Assembly: GCF_904846225.1 (NCBI RefSeq)
Contig: NZ_CAJGZJ010000020.1
Coordinates: 1-54,616, forward strand
Direction of reading: 5' to 3'
Source of the DNA: Psychrobacter immobilis
GTDB taxonomy: Bacteria; Pseudomonadota; Gammaproteobacteria; Pseudomonadales; Moraxellaceae
Length of the DNA: 54,616 nt
Positions 43,447-51,603 of the stretch are shown here, piece after piece; position 1 is the stretch's first letter, and every line of letters begins with the position of its first letter. The notes under the pieces are model-generated. The model saw only the letters and a program-made list of their open reading frames with translations. It searched no databases and was not told where the DNA came from. The position numbers and the translations under genes are program-made.

Positions 43447-43643
43447 AAAAATCCTTTGCCTAATGGGCTTTTAATTAACATATAAGAATAAATAATGAGC
43501 TAAATATAATGCTAGGTTCACATAGCGTATTTGACTAGCGATTAGTCAAAGAATTGACAGCTACATAAACGAAAACCAAATGATAATAAGCAGTTAGCGC
43601 TATGATAACATTTTTTCTAATTCATTGGCATTTTACCAACGTC

Positions 43644-44426
43644 TTATAAGCGCATCTGTATGCCTTGTGCTGCCATATATTTCTTGGCTTCTTGCACGGT
43701 GTACTCGCCAAAGTGAAAAATACTGGCAGCAAGTACGGCATCGACGCCGCCTTCTAATACGCCTTCTGCTAAATGTTGCAGATTGCCGACGCCGCCTGAG
43801 GCAATGACAGGCACATTGACGCGGCTGGTGATTTGCTTCATTAATGCCAAATCATAGCCTTTTTTGGTGCCATCACCGTCCATTGAGGTGACCAATAGCT
43901 CGCCCGCACCGAGAGTGGCCATTTTACTTGCCCAAGCAACGGCATCAATGCCAGTTTGTTTGCGACCACCATGAGTGAAAATTTCCCAGCGTGGTACGAG
44001 AATGCCATCAACGTCAATATCCGCAACGCGTTTGGCGTCAATCGCCACGACGATACATTGATTACCAAATTTTTGCGCCGCTTCGCCAACGAATTCTGGC
44101 GTAAAGACCGCTGCTGAATTAATCGCGACTTTATCCGCGCCCGCATTGAGCAAATTGCGGATATCCGCGATTTTACGTACGCCGCCACCGACGGTTAATG
44201 GGACAAATACCGTTTCTGCCATGCGTTCAACGGTATGATAAGTGGTATCACGCTCGTCATTAGTGGCGGTAATGTCCAAAAAGGTAATCTCATCGGCACC
44301 TTGTTCATTATAGCGCTTGGCGACTTCGACGGGATCGCCTGCGTCTTTGATATCGACAAATTGTACGCCTTTGACCACACGGCCATTATCAACGTCTAAA
44401 CAAGGAATGATACGCTTTGCTAACAT
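43644..44426 (-). CDS. hisF: Imidazole glycerol phosphate synthase subunit HisF
   Basis: HisF is the cyclase half of the HisFH enzyme of histidine synthesis. The protein is a TIM barrel with [20 protein letters not shown] at the N-terminus and the catalytic Asp in PCLDV. The second Asp is in [16 protein letters not shown], and phosphate loops are LTVGGGVR and VIASGGVG. I chose ATG 44426 (260 residues), preceded by AAGGTG; the GTG four codons earlier is part of that ribosome site. No other his gene is nearby. Confidence 0.96.
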   Translation of the reverse strand: MLAKRIIPCLDVDNGRVVKGVQFVDIKDAGDPVEVAKRYNEQGADEITFLDITATNDERDTTYHTVERMAETVFVPLTVGGGVRKIADIRNLLNAGADKVAINSAAVFTPEFVGEAAQKFGNQCIVVAIDAKRVADIDVDGILVPRWEIFTHGGRKQTGIDAVAWASKMATLGAGELLVTSMDGDGTKKGYDLALMKQITSRVNVPVIASGGVGNLQHLAEGVLEGGVDAVLAASIFHFGEYTVQEAKKYMAAQGIQMRL

Positions 44427-44614
44427 AGGGTCTTTCACCTTATAATCAATTCACTCAATGCGCTAGTCTAGCAAAACCACCGCCATATCAGGCAGATTTT
44501 CGTAAGATTATTATGCTTTTCGCTATCGTTTGCTTATGCGCGTTACAATTGTCACCATTACTATTTAAATTCATCCTATTTAACTTTTTATTTAATTGCC
44601 AAAAGTGAGATGTC

Positions 44615-45862
44615 ATGTCCGTTTATACCCAGTTAACCAACGATCAGTTTGCCGCCTTTTGCCAAAGCTTTGGCGTCTCGTTTGCGCGCGCCATTCCGAT
44701 TACTCAAGGCATTAAGAACTCTAACTGGTTTATTCAGACGACTGATGATGTAGATGGTGCGCACTCTTATGTGTTTACTTTATTTGAAGAGCGTCCGCCT
44801 GCTGATATCGAAAAAATGGCGATGATTCTCAATCAATTAGATGGCAAATTACCCGTCGCCGCACCCTTGTCTGTGATTGAGCACGATGCGACGAAAACGG
44901 ATGCTGATAGTGATAAACGCTATGTCATCCATTATGAGGACAAAGCCATTACGCTTGTGCCTTGCCTCGCAGGGGCGCATCCACAGCAAACCACCCAAGC
45001 GATGTGTCATGATATTGGGACAGCTTTAGCTATGCTTCATGAGACGTTGCAAGCGCTACAGCCAAGCGAACAATATGGTGTGCCTTTGTATCCATGGAGT
45101 GAGGTGCGCGATCGTGAAAGTCAGTTTATGCCATCTGATGAAGCCAAGCTGATGAGTGATATTTGGCGGGCTTATAGCGATTTACCGCTAGCAACTTTGC
45201 CAAAAGGCTTATGTCATCTAGATATGTTTGCCGATAACACCTTATGGAACTTGCAAAAAGGCGAAGAGCGCTTAACGGGTTTGTTAGACTTTACCGAAGT
45301 CAGCGTCGAGCATTATGTGATGGATATTGCCATTACCATTAATGATTTTTGTACCACGTGGGGCGATGCGGAGCAAGGCGAGTCGGTGAATTTTGACCGC
45401 AGTAAAATGGCGGCTTTTTTACAGGGTTATGAGTCGAAACGACCACTTGGCAACGATGAAAAACGCGCTTTGCCAGTGATGCTCGCCAAAGCAGCGGTAA
45501 TTTTTTGGTTATTGCGCCTAAATGTGATCCATTACAACCGTACCGAAGGGCGTACTGGCGATAATATCATGGTCAAAAACCCTGACTTGATGAAGCGATT
45601 GGCAGCTTATCATTGGTCGCATGTAGAAAAATCACAAAATATGGTGTTTGTACTAGAACATGCGCGTTATAAAGACGATGATAAAACCAACGATGTCGAA
45701 GACTTCAAATTGATCGGGGTATTTGCGACTGAGCAACAAGCACAAGAAGCCCTTGAACAATTAAAATTACAATCTGGTTTCAAAGATTATCCTAACGGGT
45801 TTCATATTGATGCTTATCCGTTAAACCACATTAACTGGTCATCAGGATTTGGTTGCAATTAA
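44615..45862 (+). CDS. thrB: Type II homoserine kinase with extra C-terminal DUF7336-like domain
   Basis: The first 320 residues are a type II homoserine kinase of the aminoglycoside-phosphotransferase fold: GIKNSNWFIQT near residue 29, catalytic LCHLDMFADNTLWN, and LLDFTEVSVEHYVMDIAITINDFC. It would phosphorylate homoserine on the way to threonine. The last 80-90 residues form a separate module, MVFVLEHARYKDDDKTN, then KLIGVFATEQQAQEALEQLK and SGFKDYPNGFHIDAYPLN. This resembles the small stand-alone DUF7336 family from memory. A fusion of this kind is unusual; the module's function is unknown. Ordinary ThrB of this type is about 315 residues. Confidence 0.88.
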   Translation: MSVYTQLTNDQFAAFCQSFGVSFARAIPITQGIKNSNWFIQTTDDVDGAHSYVFTLFEERPPADIEKMAMILNQLDGKLPVAAPLSVIEHDATKTDADSDKRYVIHYEDKAITLVPCLAGAHPQQTTQAMCHDIGTALAMLHETLQALQPSEQYGVPLYPWSEVRDRESQFMPSDEAKLMSDIWRAYSDLPLATLPKGLCHLDMFADNTLWNLQKGEERLTGLLDFTEVSVEHYVMDIAITINDFCTTWGDAEQGESVNFDRSKMAAFLQGYESKRPLGNDEKRALPVMLAKAAVIFWLLRLNVIHYNRTEGRTGDNIMVKNPDLMKRLAAYHWSHVEKSQNMVFVLEHARYKDDDKTNDVEDFKLIGVFATEQQAQEALEQLKLQSGFKDYPNGFHIDAYPLNHINWSSGFGCN

Positions 45863-45909
45863 AAGTATAGCAACAAGTCATATTTATAAGTATTTAAAAG
45901 GATTTCATC

Positions 45910-46242
45910 ATGACCAACGACGTTGATAACTGGCACAAACTGGCACGCTACGACACCAATATGCAAGGGGAGCTGCATGCCAATCTGCTGCGTAATAATA
46001 ATATTACTGTCTCCTTACAACCGCTAAGCGCCATACCCGGTATGAATTCTGGTGTTATTTTATGGGTAGAGCACGCAGAGTTGGCACAAGCGCAGCGTAT
46101 CTTAAGTGGTGTTGAAAGCAACGAAACTTCTGGTGCGGATTTATTAGCGAATATGAGTGATGTCGAGCTTGGCATTGGGTCAGGCAGTCAAGTCAATCAT
46201 GGCTCAGCAGACAATCAATATAATAAAGGTGGTAACGCGTAA
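45910..46242 (+). CDS. DUF2007-like small protein
   Basis: A 110-residue soluble protein. The first 75 residues (WHKLARYDTNMQGELHANLLRNNNITVSL, then GVILWVEHAELAQAQRIL) resemble DUF2007, a ferredoxin-like fold annotated as a putative signal-transducing domain. The Gly/Ser/Asn-rich tail looks disordered. AAAGGA lies upstream of the ATG. Its stop codon directly abuts the ATG of the amidotransferase gene, so the two are coupled. No specific role is known. Confidence 0.7.
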   Translation: MTNDVDNWHKLARYDTNMQGELHANLLRNNNITVSLQPLSAIPGMNSGVILWVEHAELAQAQRILSGVESNETSGADLLANMSDVELGIGSGSQVNHGSADNQYNKGGNA

Positions 46243-47151
46243 ATGTGCCAACTCTTAGGAATGAACTGTAATACGCCAACCGATATCGGCTTTAGCTTCG
46301 CAGGCTTTCGCAAGCGCGGCGGCATGACCGACAGCCATGAAGATGGTTTTGGCATTGCGTTTTTTGAGCGTAGCGAATGCTCAAATAATGATGAATCGGC
46401 AAATGCATCAACAGGTTTGCGTCTATTCCATGACAATCGTCCCAGCCACTTATCGCCAGTGGCAGATTTGGTCAATAATTACCCCATTAAAGCCATGAAT
46501 GTCATCGCCCATATTCGTAAAGCGACCCAAGGGCAGAATTGCTTGGCGAATACCCATCCTTTCGTTCGTGAAGTTTGGGGCGAACAGTGGGTATTTGCGC
46601 ATAATGGACAAATGAACAGCGAATTTATCAAACGCTGTCAGCGTCTACAAGACAATGGCAACGCCTCACACTGCCAGCCCGTCGGCAATACGGATTCTGA
46701 AATGGCATTTTGCTATTTGGTGAATCGCCTAAAAAGTAGCTTTAAAACGCGCCCTGACGACAAGACCTTGTTTAGTTTTTTGACCACACAATGTCGCTAT
46801 CTGTCTGCTAATGGTCTGTTTAATTGCTTGATATCGAATGGCAAGTGGCAAATGGCTTATGCGGGTAGCTTGTTGTTTTATCTCACGCGCAAAGCACCAT
46901 TTGGTGAAGCCAAATTGGCAGATGATGATCTGGCGATTAACTTTGGTGATGTGACAACCGACACGGATAAAGTCACTATCCTAGTCACCGTCCCGCTCAC
47001 TGAAAATGAAAAATGGCAACAATTGGCCGTCAATGAATGTCTCATCTTTCAAGATGGCGATGTCATTTATAAAGACAGCCCCAGCCAGCGCAAGTTTTTG
47101 ACGGTTGATGAAGGCATTGCGATTGCAAGAGCAGTTGGGGCGAGTGTTTAG
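46243..47151 (+). CDS. yafJ: Class II glutamine amidotransferase (YafJ-like)
   Basis: The 302-residue protein starts MCQLLGMNCNTPTD with the N-terminal nucleophile Cys exposed after Met removal. It continues with GFRKRGGMTDSHEDGFGIAF, HIRKATQGQNCLANTHPF and FAHNGQMN, the Ntn-type glutaminase core seen in YafJ and in the N-terminal part of GlmS and PurF. No synthase domain is attached, so it may act as a free glutaminase or peptidase-like hydrolase. E. coli YafJ is 255 residues. It follows the DUF2007 gene with no gap. Confidence 0.85.
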   Translation: MCQLLGMNCNTPTDIGFSFAGFRKRGGMTDSHEDGFGIAFFERSECSNNDESANASTGLRLFHDNRPSHLSPVADLVNNYPIKAMNVIAHIRKATQGQNCLANTHPFVREVWGEQWVFAHNGQMNSEFIKRCQRLQDNGNASHCQPVGNTDSEMAFCYLVNRLKSSFKTRPDDKTLFSFLTTQCRYLSANGLFNCLISNGKWQMAYAGSLLFYLTRKAPFGEAKLADDDLAINFGDVTTDTDKVTILVTVPLTENEKWQQLAVNECLIFQDGDVIYKDSPSQRKFLTVDEGIAIARAVGASV

Positions 47152-47226
47152 AGGTTAATCGACTTGTATTTTGAAATGGGTTGTTCCATCATAAAATTAA
47201 TAATGAACTAAAAATTAGGTGAAGCC

Positions 47227-48342
47227 ATGTTAGGCAATGACATTCAAATCAAACAGCTGGTAGGGGTTGGCGATGTACATCTCAGTTTTCAAGCTGACCA
47301 AAGAGTGTATTGCCTGATTGGTGAAAACGGTATCGGCAAGACAAAGTGTTTGGAGGCGTTGTTTACTCTATGCTTTACTACCAATGGACTCCTTTACGCT
47401 AATATTATGAGTGATGAACTATCTGCATTTAGCAATATAATTTCTGATAACAGAACTTTTAATGATACTTCTAATAAAGATTTAATGAGTTTTGAAAGTC
47501 ATAACTTGCCAGCAGTAATGATTGGTGCTCTAAATCGAGGCACAGTTGAATATCAAGAAGGTAGCTTCGATAAAAATATTTGGGATTATAGTGCTCGTCG
47601 ATCAAAACACATTAATAACAATTTTTCTGCTTTGAATAATAAAGAGATGCAAAGTCTTGGAATGAATGAGCTATTGAACCAATGGATTATTCAACGCGCT
47701 CAATCTGCTAATCCTTATCAAGCCGCCGAAGATAACCGTGAGATTGAAATTACCACACTGCTAAACTTACTTAATAAAGTTGATGAAAGAATCGACAGTA
47801 AGTTTCTTGAAATCTCAGGAAATAACCGTGTATTTATTAAAGTTGATAGTAAGAAAACTGAGTTATCAGAACTATCAAGCGGCTTTGCTTCCTTATTGAA
47901 AATCATGCAATCTATCATCGCAGGTTATAGCTATTTCACCAATGAAACTAATATTGCTCATGTCAAAGGCGTGGTATTTATCGATGAAATTGAAAATCAT
48001 CTACATACCAAATGGCAGGCAACTATTATTCCTACTTTGAAGCGTTTGTTTCCCAATACCACGTTTTATATTACCACTCATTCCGCTATCGTTTTGAGCC
48101 AACTGCAACATGGCGAAGCTTATGAGTTATATCGTGATAAAGAAGATGGGGTTGTAAAAACGGAGCTGATAGAGCATCCCAATAATGCAGCATTTATAGA
48201 CTTGTTAAAAGATGCTTTTGATATTGATATTAATCGTTTGAAGCTGTCGCGTGATAACGCACCGCAGCAAAAAAACGCAAAAAAAATGCTATCTGAACTG
48301 CTAGAAAAGCGAATCAATGAGCTTAGAGAGGGAACGCAATAA
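47227..48342 (+). CDS. AAA-family (SMC/OLD-like) ATPase, upstream partner of a PIN nuclease
   Basis: The 371-residue protein has Walker A GENGIGKT at 32-39 and a signature-like SELSSGFASLLKIMQSI. Walker B VVFIDEIENHLH is near residue 250, and the later THSAIVLSQL switch is typical of ABC/SMC-like ATPases of the AAA_15/AAA_21 type. It has no nuclease domain. The C-terminus is charged and helical. The next gene begins 2 bp after the stop and encodes a PIN-type ribonuclease, giving a two-gene ATPase-nuclease unit like those found in defence or toxin systems. Composition is more AT-rich than the flanking yafJ and ychJ genes, suggesting acquisition. Confidence 0.82.
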   Translation: MLGNDIQIKQLVGVGDVHLSFQADQRVYCLIGENGIGKTKCLEALFTLCFTTNGLLYANIMSDELSAFSNIISDNRTFNDTSNKDLMSFESHNLPAVMIGALNRGTVEYQEGSFDKNIWDYSARRSKHINNNFSALNNKEMQSLGMNELLNQWIIQRAQSANPYQAAEDNREIEITTLLNLLNKVDERIDSKFLEISGNNRVFIKVDSKKTELSELSSGFASLLKIMQSIIAGYSYFTNETNIAHVKGVVFIDEIENHLHTKWQATIIPTLKRLFPNTTFYITTHSAIVLSQLQHGEAYELYRDKEDGVVKTELIEHPNNAAFIDLLKDAFDIDINRLKLSRDNAPQQKNAKKMLSELLEKRINELREGTQ

Positions 48343-48344
48343 TA

Positions 48345-48806
48345 ATGGATACAGAAATTGCGAAGTTATTAGACTCAAACTTTTTGACTTATCTTTTAGA
48401 AGGTAAAAATATTGATGAAAATGATATTAATCTTATTCAGCGATTGACTGATTTGTTGGCACTCATTAATGATGATAATGTCGAATTGGTTATTACGCCG
48501 TTACTAAGATATGAGTTTTTAAGAAAATTTGGTCAGAATGAGAGTGAAGATTTTGATAAATTTAGAGCAGCGGTTGAAGAGTTTACTTAGCTAGATATTA
48601 GTAAAGACGTAACGGATTTGGCGACCAACCTATACCGTTTAGATAAATATGAGGCGGATAGTAAAGGCATACCAAAGAACTTAGAAAAGCGAAAGTTTGA
48701 TGTCTTTCACTTTGCCACGGCTAAAATAAATGGTATTGAATTATTATCTAACGACAAGCACATCGATCAAATGGAAGGTTTATACGAGCGTTATCAAGCA
48801 CTTTAA
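48345..48806 (+). pseudogene. PIN-domain ribonuclease interrupted by an in-frame amber codon
   Basis: One reading frame runs from ATG 48345 to TAA 48804-48806 (153 sense codons) except for a TAG at 48588-48590. The conceptual protein is a PIN domain with all four acidic residues: Asp in LLDSNFLTYLLEGK, Glu in TPLLRYEFLRKFG, Asp in KFDVFHFATAKINGIELLSN, and a final Asp in the adjoining DKHID. The break falls between the second and third acidic residues. A product ending at the TAG would lack half the active site. The frame is otherwise intact and no Shine-Dalgarno restart is evident, so the stop looks recent; amber suppression or a sequencing error are other possibilities. It is coupled to the ATPase gene and convergent with ychJ, the stop codons overlapping. 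Confidence 0.8.
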
Positions 48807-49381
48807 TTACCCAAATAAGCCCCACAACACCGTTTAAACTTCTCACCAGACCCGCAAATGCAGGGCTGCTTTTGACTCACTGTCATTGAAACGGTTGGGT
48901 CAAGGAAATACCAGCGCGTATCGTTATGAGCTTTGTCTTTGACCTTTACGAAGGCAGACAGCTCGTGATGTGCCTTTACTTTTCCTTCTAAGGTATTCGC
49001 CGCATCGTCAAAGATATGATAATAAGCCTTAAACTCAACCTGCGCATGACGTTTGCCAAGTTTTGGTGTGTGCTCTACAATCTCTAACCCTGCCCAATTT
49101 GTCTCTTTTGCCCACGATTCAATCGACTTGATATCCAGCAATGCTTGTTGCGCGGGTAGGGTTGTCTTGACGATATATTCTGGTTTGACCAAAACAAACG
49201 CGCTATAACGCGTGCGCATTAGCCGTTCGGCATTTTCTGCTTCTAGACTGTTTGCTTTATCAGTTTTTTCATTACAAAGGCTCTCGTGATAAGGCTGGCA
49301 GCAGTCTTTATAGGCGATGGGTTTTGTCAAAAAAGACAATGAGGGCGCGATTCGGCAAGGACAGAGTTGCATAGGGTTCAT
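48803..49381 (-). CDS. ychJ: YchJ-family protein (UPF0225, SEC-C motif)
   Basis: The 192-residue protein begins with a Cys cluster (LCPCRIAPS, YKDCCQPYH), then a central domain with LMRTRYSAFVL and WAGLEIVEH, and ends with the SEC-C zinc motif CICGSGEKFKRCCG. This matches YchJ/UPF0225, a cytosolic NTF2-like fold protein of unknown function. Its minus-strand stop overlaps the end of the PIN gene. Confidence 0.88.
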   Translation of the reverse strand: MNPMQLCPCRIAPSLSFLTKPIAYKDCCQPYHESLCNEKTDKANSLEAENAERLMRTRYSAFVLVKPEYIVKTTLPAQQALLDIKSIESWAKETNWAGLEIVEHTPKLGKRHAQVEFKAYYHIFDDAANTLEGKVKAHHELSAFVKVKDKAHNDTRWYFLDPTVSMTVSQKQPCICGSGEKFKRCCGAYLGN

Positions 49382-49443
49382 CCACTTTAAAATGGCTATA
49401 GTAAAATACCTAAAAAACGCTACAGTACTGCTGGTATCAGTTT

Positions 49444-50160
49444 TTAACGCAGCATGTCTTCCATTAGATCAGGCAGTATACCTACTTTTAACTGTGCCCA
49501 TGCTGCCGGATCACGCAGTTGCTGTTTAAACGGATCAAAGGGTGGAGACAGATATACCAGCATTGCCAGCAGCGTATATAGTAATAAATACCACCATTTG
49601 TCTTTGGGTTGATAAAACTTCATCGCTGTACCCGATGAGCGCTTCATTTTCATACCTGACAAGTTGACGCTATACAGCTCATCCAACGACAAATGCACAA
49701 TCGCACCGCCAAATAAAAACAAACCATAAAACCAACTGGCAGCCAGTGGAATTTGTAGCACGTAATAGCTGAGACAGGTTAACCCTAGCCCCAATATCGC
49801 CATATAAGGCACGGAGTGGATGACACCGCGATGTACCGTCATAGTGGTAAAAACATGAAAGACCACATACCGCATAAAACCATAGCCTGCCAGCCACAAA
49901 ACGATCAGCGCCAATAAGCTCAAATCACTGCGCCAGTGCATAACGAGACCAAAGGCAAAAACAAAAGAAGTAATGTTGAAACCCAGCTTAATCGGGGTTG
50001 AGTGGTCAGAATCCAAATCAGGCAACAGCCCGCCGATGGTGCCGAGCGCCACGCACATCAAAAATCCCGAATCATCAACCAATCCTGCTTTATAAACCGT
50101 TAAACTTAGCGTACCACTGGTCATGAAAGCGACATTTAAGTGGGTATTAAAATTTGCCAT
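49444..50160 (-). CDS. YdjM-family membrane-bound metal-dependent hydrolase
   Basis: A 238-residue membrane protein with five or six helices. NFNTHLNVAF at the N-terminus, LGTIGGLLPDLDSDHSTP near residue 45, and VHRGVIHSVPYMA near 115 provide His and Asp residues conserved in the YdjM/YfhO-type (PF04307) family of putative membrane metal-dependent hydrolases. Substrate and role are unknown; the E. coli member is LexA-regulated. I see no obvious LexA box before this gene. Confidence 0.82.
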   Translation of the reverse strand: MANFNTHLNVAFMTSGTLSLTVYKAGLVDDSGFLMCVALGTIGGLLPDLDSDHSTPIKLGFNITSFVFAFGLVMHWRSDLSLLALIVLWLAGYGFMRYVVFHVFTTMTVHRGVIHSVPYMAILGLGLTCLSYYVLQIPLAASWFYGLFLFGGAIVHLSLDELYSVNLSGMKMKRSSGTAMKFYQPKDKWWYLLLYTLLAMLVYLSPPFDPFKQQLRDPAAWAQLKVGILPDLMEDMLR

Positions 50161-50273
50161 AAAAACTCATTCATCCATAGCGCTCAAAAAGACCTTTCGA
50201 GCGGCTCATCTAGCCGTAAAAAAGCGCACCATGATACCATAGACCAGCCATACATCTAATAGAGATCACGCCT

Positions 50274-51266
50274 ATGACTGCTACTGATTTACCCATCAAA
50301 CCTTATGCGGATCGCTGTTTTAATAATGCCCTGTCATTTGATAGGATACTTGATAGCAGCTTTACTGATATTGACTGGCACGCGCCGTGGTTAAGCCATC
50401 TAAATCAATTGGCACTTATCGGTGATGCCGTGAAAAACCTAAGTGGTTCAAATGAGCAAAAAAATCAGATCACGCATGATGATCAGCCAATCGATATTAT
50501 CGCCAGTCTATTAAACGAAGCATTAAAATCACAAGTCACATCACCAACCACGAAACCCATTCATGCTCAGCAAGCGCAGATACTAAGATTTGTCTCACAA
50601 AACGCCTTACCTGAAGGCGAAGCGTACGAAAGTTTTATCGCCACGACGGGCAATATTCCAACGCGTGATAATTTGCATGATTTGTTTAACGGCAGTATTT
50701 GGCTGACTTTCCCTAAAACCAAGGCAGTGCTCAATTATCATCATATGATTGAAATCGCAGAGCAGGGCATACGCGAGAGTCGGGGACGTGTTCGCGATAC
50801 TATTACCATATTTGATGAAAATGGGGCGGTGCTAGTCACGTCTAATATACGTGTCAGTGACGCATTGATTGATTTTGACTGGCAGGCAAGTTTGGTCAAA
50901 CCACGTGCTCAGTGGGATAATCCAAAACAAACGAATCCCCACGCCGAAGCCGCCGTATATATTTTTGGTCATGCCTTGCTTGAGCAGTTGGTGCAACCGC
51001 GCAAACCTTTATGTGCGCACAGTATCATTGTCACGGTAACGCCCGATTTCTTTACTTTATCACCATCTGAGCGTATGCGTTATTTGGATAATAAAGTTGC
51101 ACAATACATGCATGAGTTATTGTTAAAAGATGACGTGACTCCGCGACAGTTTGCGCCATTGCCTATTTTGGGTGTGCCGTATTTTTGGGCGGAAAATGAG
51201 AATCCTCACTTTTACGAGGACAATTATGTCTTTCGTCATGGTCGCCGCCAGAAAAACAACGTTTAA
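50274..51266 (+). CDS. DUF3025 family protein
   Basis: A 330-residue soluble protein matching the DUF3025 pattern: the early block DWHAPWLSHLNQL, then NLHDLFNGSIWLTFPKTKAV, and a late FFTLSPSERMRYLDNKVA plus LPILGVPYFWAENENPHFYED. The family is widespread in beta/gamma-proteobacteria and has no assigned function. The coding sequence starts from an ATG 113 bp from the divergent YdjM-like gene. Confidence 0.82.
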   Translation: MTATDLPIKPYADRCFNNALSFDRILDSSFTDIDWHAPWLSHLNQLALIGDAVKNLSGSNEQKNQITHDDQPIDIIASLLNEALKSQVTSPTTKPIHAQQAQILRFVSQNALPEGEAYESFIATTGNIPTRDNLHDLFNGSIWLTFPKTKAVLNYHHMIEIAEQGIRESRGRVRDTITIFDENGAVLVTSNIRVSDALIDFDWQASLVKPRAQWDNPKQTNPHAEAAVYIFGHALLEQLVQPRKPLCAHSIIVTVTPDFFTLSPSERMRYLDNKVAQYMHELLLKDDVTPRQFAPLPILGVPYFWAENENPHFYEDNYVFRHGRRQKNNV

Positions 51267-51603
51267 GAAGACCTTAGATGCCTATAAATAGCTCGTTCAA
51301 CCATAGCTCTGTTTACGATTGTGCCACGATTTGACAACCTCTAAGCGTTCCCAAAGCACGGTATGTTTGTTATGGTATATAAGGAGTTATTCCTAACGCC
51401 ACAACGTTTAGCAGCATTTTTGTTTATGCTTATTTTACGAAGATACCAATCCGATGAGGCTTGCTTTTATTTTGTAATTGCCTATTTTTAAGTACTCGTT
51501 TTTAAGCAATTTTTTTAATCAAGTAAATTCATAATCAATCTAGCCAGCCACCAGTGATAACAATAAATTCATAACAATCTACCTAGTAGATAAGGAAGCT
51601 ACC
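51267..51603. other. 337-bp control region upstream of acnA
   Basis: The gap carries a direct repeat: TAAATTCATAATCAATCTAG at 51524-51543 and a close copy at 51564-51586 (TAAATTCATAACAATCTA, then CCTAG). AAGGAAG at 51593-51599 is the acnA ribosome site. No gene or terminator is visible. The paired repeat could be a regulator site, but no known motif fits well. Confidence 0.5.
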
